The notes beneath the pieces were generated by a model. It had not been told where the DNA came from. It searched no databases and saw only the letters and a list, made by a program, of their open reading frames with translations. Below, one piece after another: positions 61,992 through 64,000 of a stretch of 64,000 nt of DNA (its first letter is position 1; every line of letters begins with the position of its first letter). A program made the position numbers and the translations under genes. The DNA comes from Colias croceus (taxonomy: Eukaryota; Arthropoda; Insecta; Lepidoptera; Pieridae), in contig NC_059548.1 in NCBI RefSeq assembly GCF_905220415.1, forward strand, positions 5,024,501 to 5,088,500, written 5' to 3'.

Positions 61992-64000
61992 AAAATCAGA
62001 AGAAAAATTGCGTTCACTTTCTGAACTTATATCAACGGACAATGTCAGATTACTTACAATAAATCTATTTGTAACGATTTATCAAATACACCACTTATGA
62101 AACCGTACAAACTCCTCATTTTATCCACAAGCCACACAACTACAAATCTTTAATTTAGTTTTGTTTATTTGGTTACAAAAATATTATAAAGAGATTTATG
62201 AAATTGCGTAAACTGTAATACAAAGTTCACTTTTAAACTACGAAGCATAACAATACTTCATAAAAAATACCGTAAAATAGATTTATAATTAAAAAGTTAA
62301 TCTGCTGTCTAAAAATAACCAGCGAAATATTTGTTTTAATTATTTTCTATTTATTATAGCGTAGTTCAAAAAGTTATTCTGCCCTGCAATTATTCTTAAC
62401 TTGAAAAACTTTAGCCGTGTACAATTCTATTACTGAAGCCTTACAATAGTTAAATTAATTTAACGTGACCCTCGAAGTTGTAAAGTTCCTTCCAACTTGA
62501 TGTTAAACCATTAAAAGTTAACGCGAGAAAATTGTAAATACCAACCAACCTTACAGCAAGTTCTTGATAAAATAACATCTCTAGCGTCCATTAGAGCTCT
62601 CAACATTTAGGCTAAAAATTAACCCAAATAGTTGATATTTCTGGCTGTCTAGGGATCGACCCTGTTGTTTGTATTAAATAAATTAAACTCTACTAATGTA
62701 TGTGAAAGTTTAAAAATAGAATTACATTTTAAATAGAACAACAGAGTATAAAAAATGCGTAGCAGAAGGATGTTTCATCCAATGTGTACTTTTCAATATA
62801 AACATTAGTATAGATTTAAATATTAAATCAATAACACACAATAAATTCACAAATTGTAGATCTCAACGCACGCAAAAGGGCAAAGCAATAAGAAAAATTA
62901 TTACCATTCAGAAAAATATCAAGCGAAACTGTGTCTATTGATTTTCTTAAAATACTTACAGTAATCCACGCAATCAATCCTTAGGTCTTTTGTGCGTCTT
63001 TTTACATACAAACCGAGTAGAAAATTATGAATGTATCCCCTATGAAAATGATTTCCAGGAATCCTTAATAAAAAAACATATTTGAAAATATTATTCTTTT
63101 GAAATATTTTTTTTCTTCCATACTAATCTACTTTTCTTACTCTTTTTATTCGGCGAATGAATGCGCGTTTTAATGCGGGCACAAATTTCGTTTTTCAAAA
63201 TGTCGTCTAAAAAGTTCATGTCAACGACATGTCATCAGTACAACCTCATAAGCAATTTGAAATTGAGGGCGCATTTAATATTTGAAAAAGGCCTGCCTTC
63301 GATAGTAGCTGGCAGTTTGCCAAAGATGTAACAATGTTGGATATCTCATAGTTCTGGCTTACATGGAATTGGTGATAATAGGGCCCTGCTGGTGGATCGT
63401 ATCGTATAATTAAACTAGAAACCTTATTAAGTTTGGGTCGAATTACACCGCACACTTTGATTATATCTTCAATTTTACATATCCAATGACTAGTACCAAA
63501 GTATTTTGCTCATATAATTTATTGGATTTGGCTATTTTTTAAAATATTCGCTGTTTATGATTCGACTTCGATTGTAGAAATATTTTACGATAAACTACAA
63601 GGGTTTATAAAGATTAATATCGTATCTTATGAAAATTAATATCGTAGCTTCTATTACCATAGAATTTAAGTAAAAAATATAAATTTGTTTATGAGGAAAA
63701 ACGTTCAAAACACAAGAGATAATATTTCAGATACCTACGGCTCTGTATTGGATCCACATTTGGGTCATAGTACAATTTTATCGGCGGTGTTGTTATTGAT
63801 AGGTCCCATTCAAACGTATGCATCCACTATTTTAATGGTTTTTGGAATGTCAGAGATTTATCGATATTATAACGATTGCAATTCGTTTGTTTGTACATGC
63901 TTGTTGCTTTTTTGTACTAGATACTCTTCGTTGTATAACACGTATAGTATTTTTATTAGTAGTCTATTCACAAACATTTCTAGGACGCATAATATAAAAA
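61992..64000. other. Upstream flank, no gene recognised
   Basis: AT-rich, no repeat with clear edges. The minus open frame 63455-63246 has no domain or splice context. Confidence 0.35.

Overview
This window is AT-rich animal nuclear DNA and most resembles a lepidopteran (moth or butterfly) genome. The evidence is the repeat content: a tRNA-derived SINE ending in (GAT)n, many short 'ACTAGC...CCGCCC...CAGACAGACAGA' repeat tails, the 'GGGTTCCGTAGC...CACTTGGCCGG' repeat, and poly(A)-ended LINE/SINE 3' ends, all familiar from lepidopteran genomes. The species cannot be named from sequence alone.

One protein-coding gene is supported, and it spans most of the window on the minus strand. It encodes a two-pore-domain (K2P) potassium channel. 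Six or seven exons can be assembled by matching splice sites and reading phase: a candidate first coding exon (56913-56835), an M1 exon (56104-55992), then, after an intron of about 50.6 kb, the P1 exon (5388-5211), the M2 exon (4436-4252), two linker exons (3617-3398 and 3152-2930) and a terminal exon with M3, P2 and M4 (2753-2279). The model gives about 490 residues with both selectivity filters intact (TTIGYG and ATIGFGD), an unusually long M2-M3 cytoplasmic linker of about 220 residues, and a very short C-tail. Candidate poly(A) signals lie at 1967-1954.

Layout: 1-2278 is downstream flank and 3'UTR; 2279-5390 is the compact 3' exon cluster; 5391-55991 is one giant intron with no other gene that I can support; 55992-56913 holds the two 5' exons; 56914-64000 is upstream flank. 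The intron carries a dense set of mobile-element remnants: a foldback element with about 460-bp near-identical arms (39132-40850), a Harbinger-like MITE with a TTA duplication (36923-37114), a GC-rich TIR element (23042-23467), a SINE with a perfect target-site duplication (33451-33760), three copies of an 'AAGTGAAACTTCTT' MITE, and many LINE-like tails.

Upstream of the gene, 57342-59328 is the most unusual stretch: a minisatellite of about 1 kb built on a GTAGACC core, flanked by two directly repeated 173-bp hairpin elements plus a third half-copy. The minisatellite shares its core with the apex of the flanking hairpin, suggesting that the array grew out of the hairpin element.
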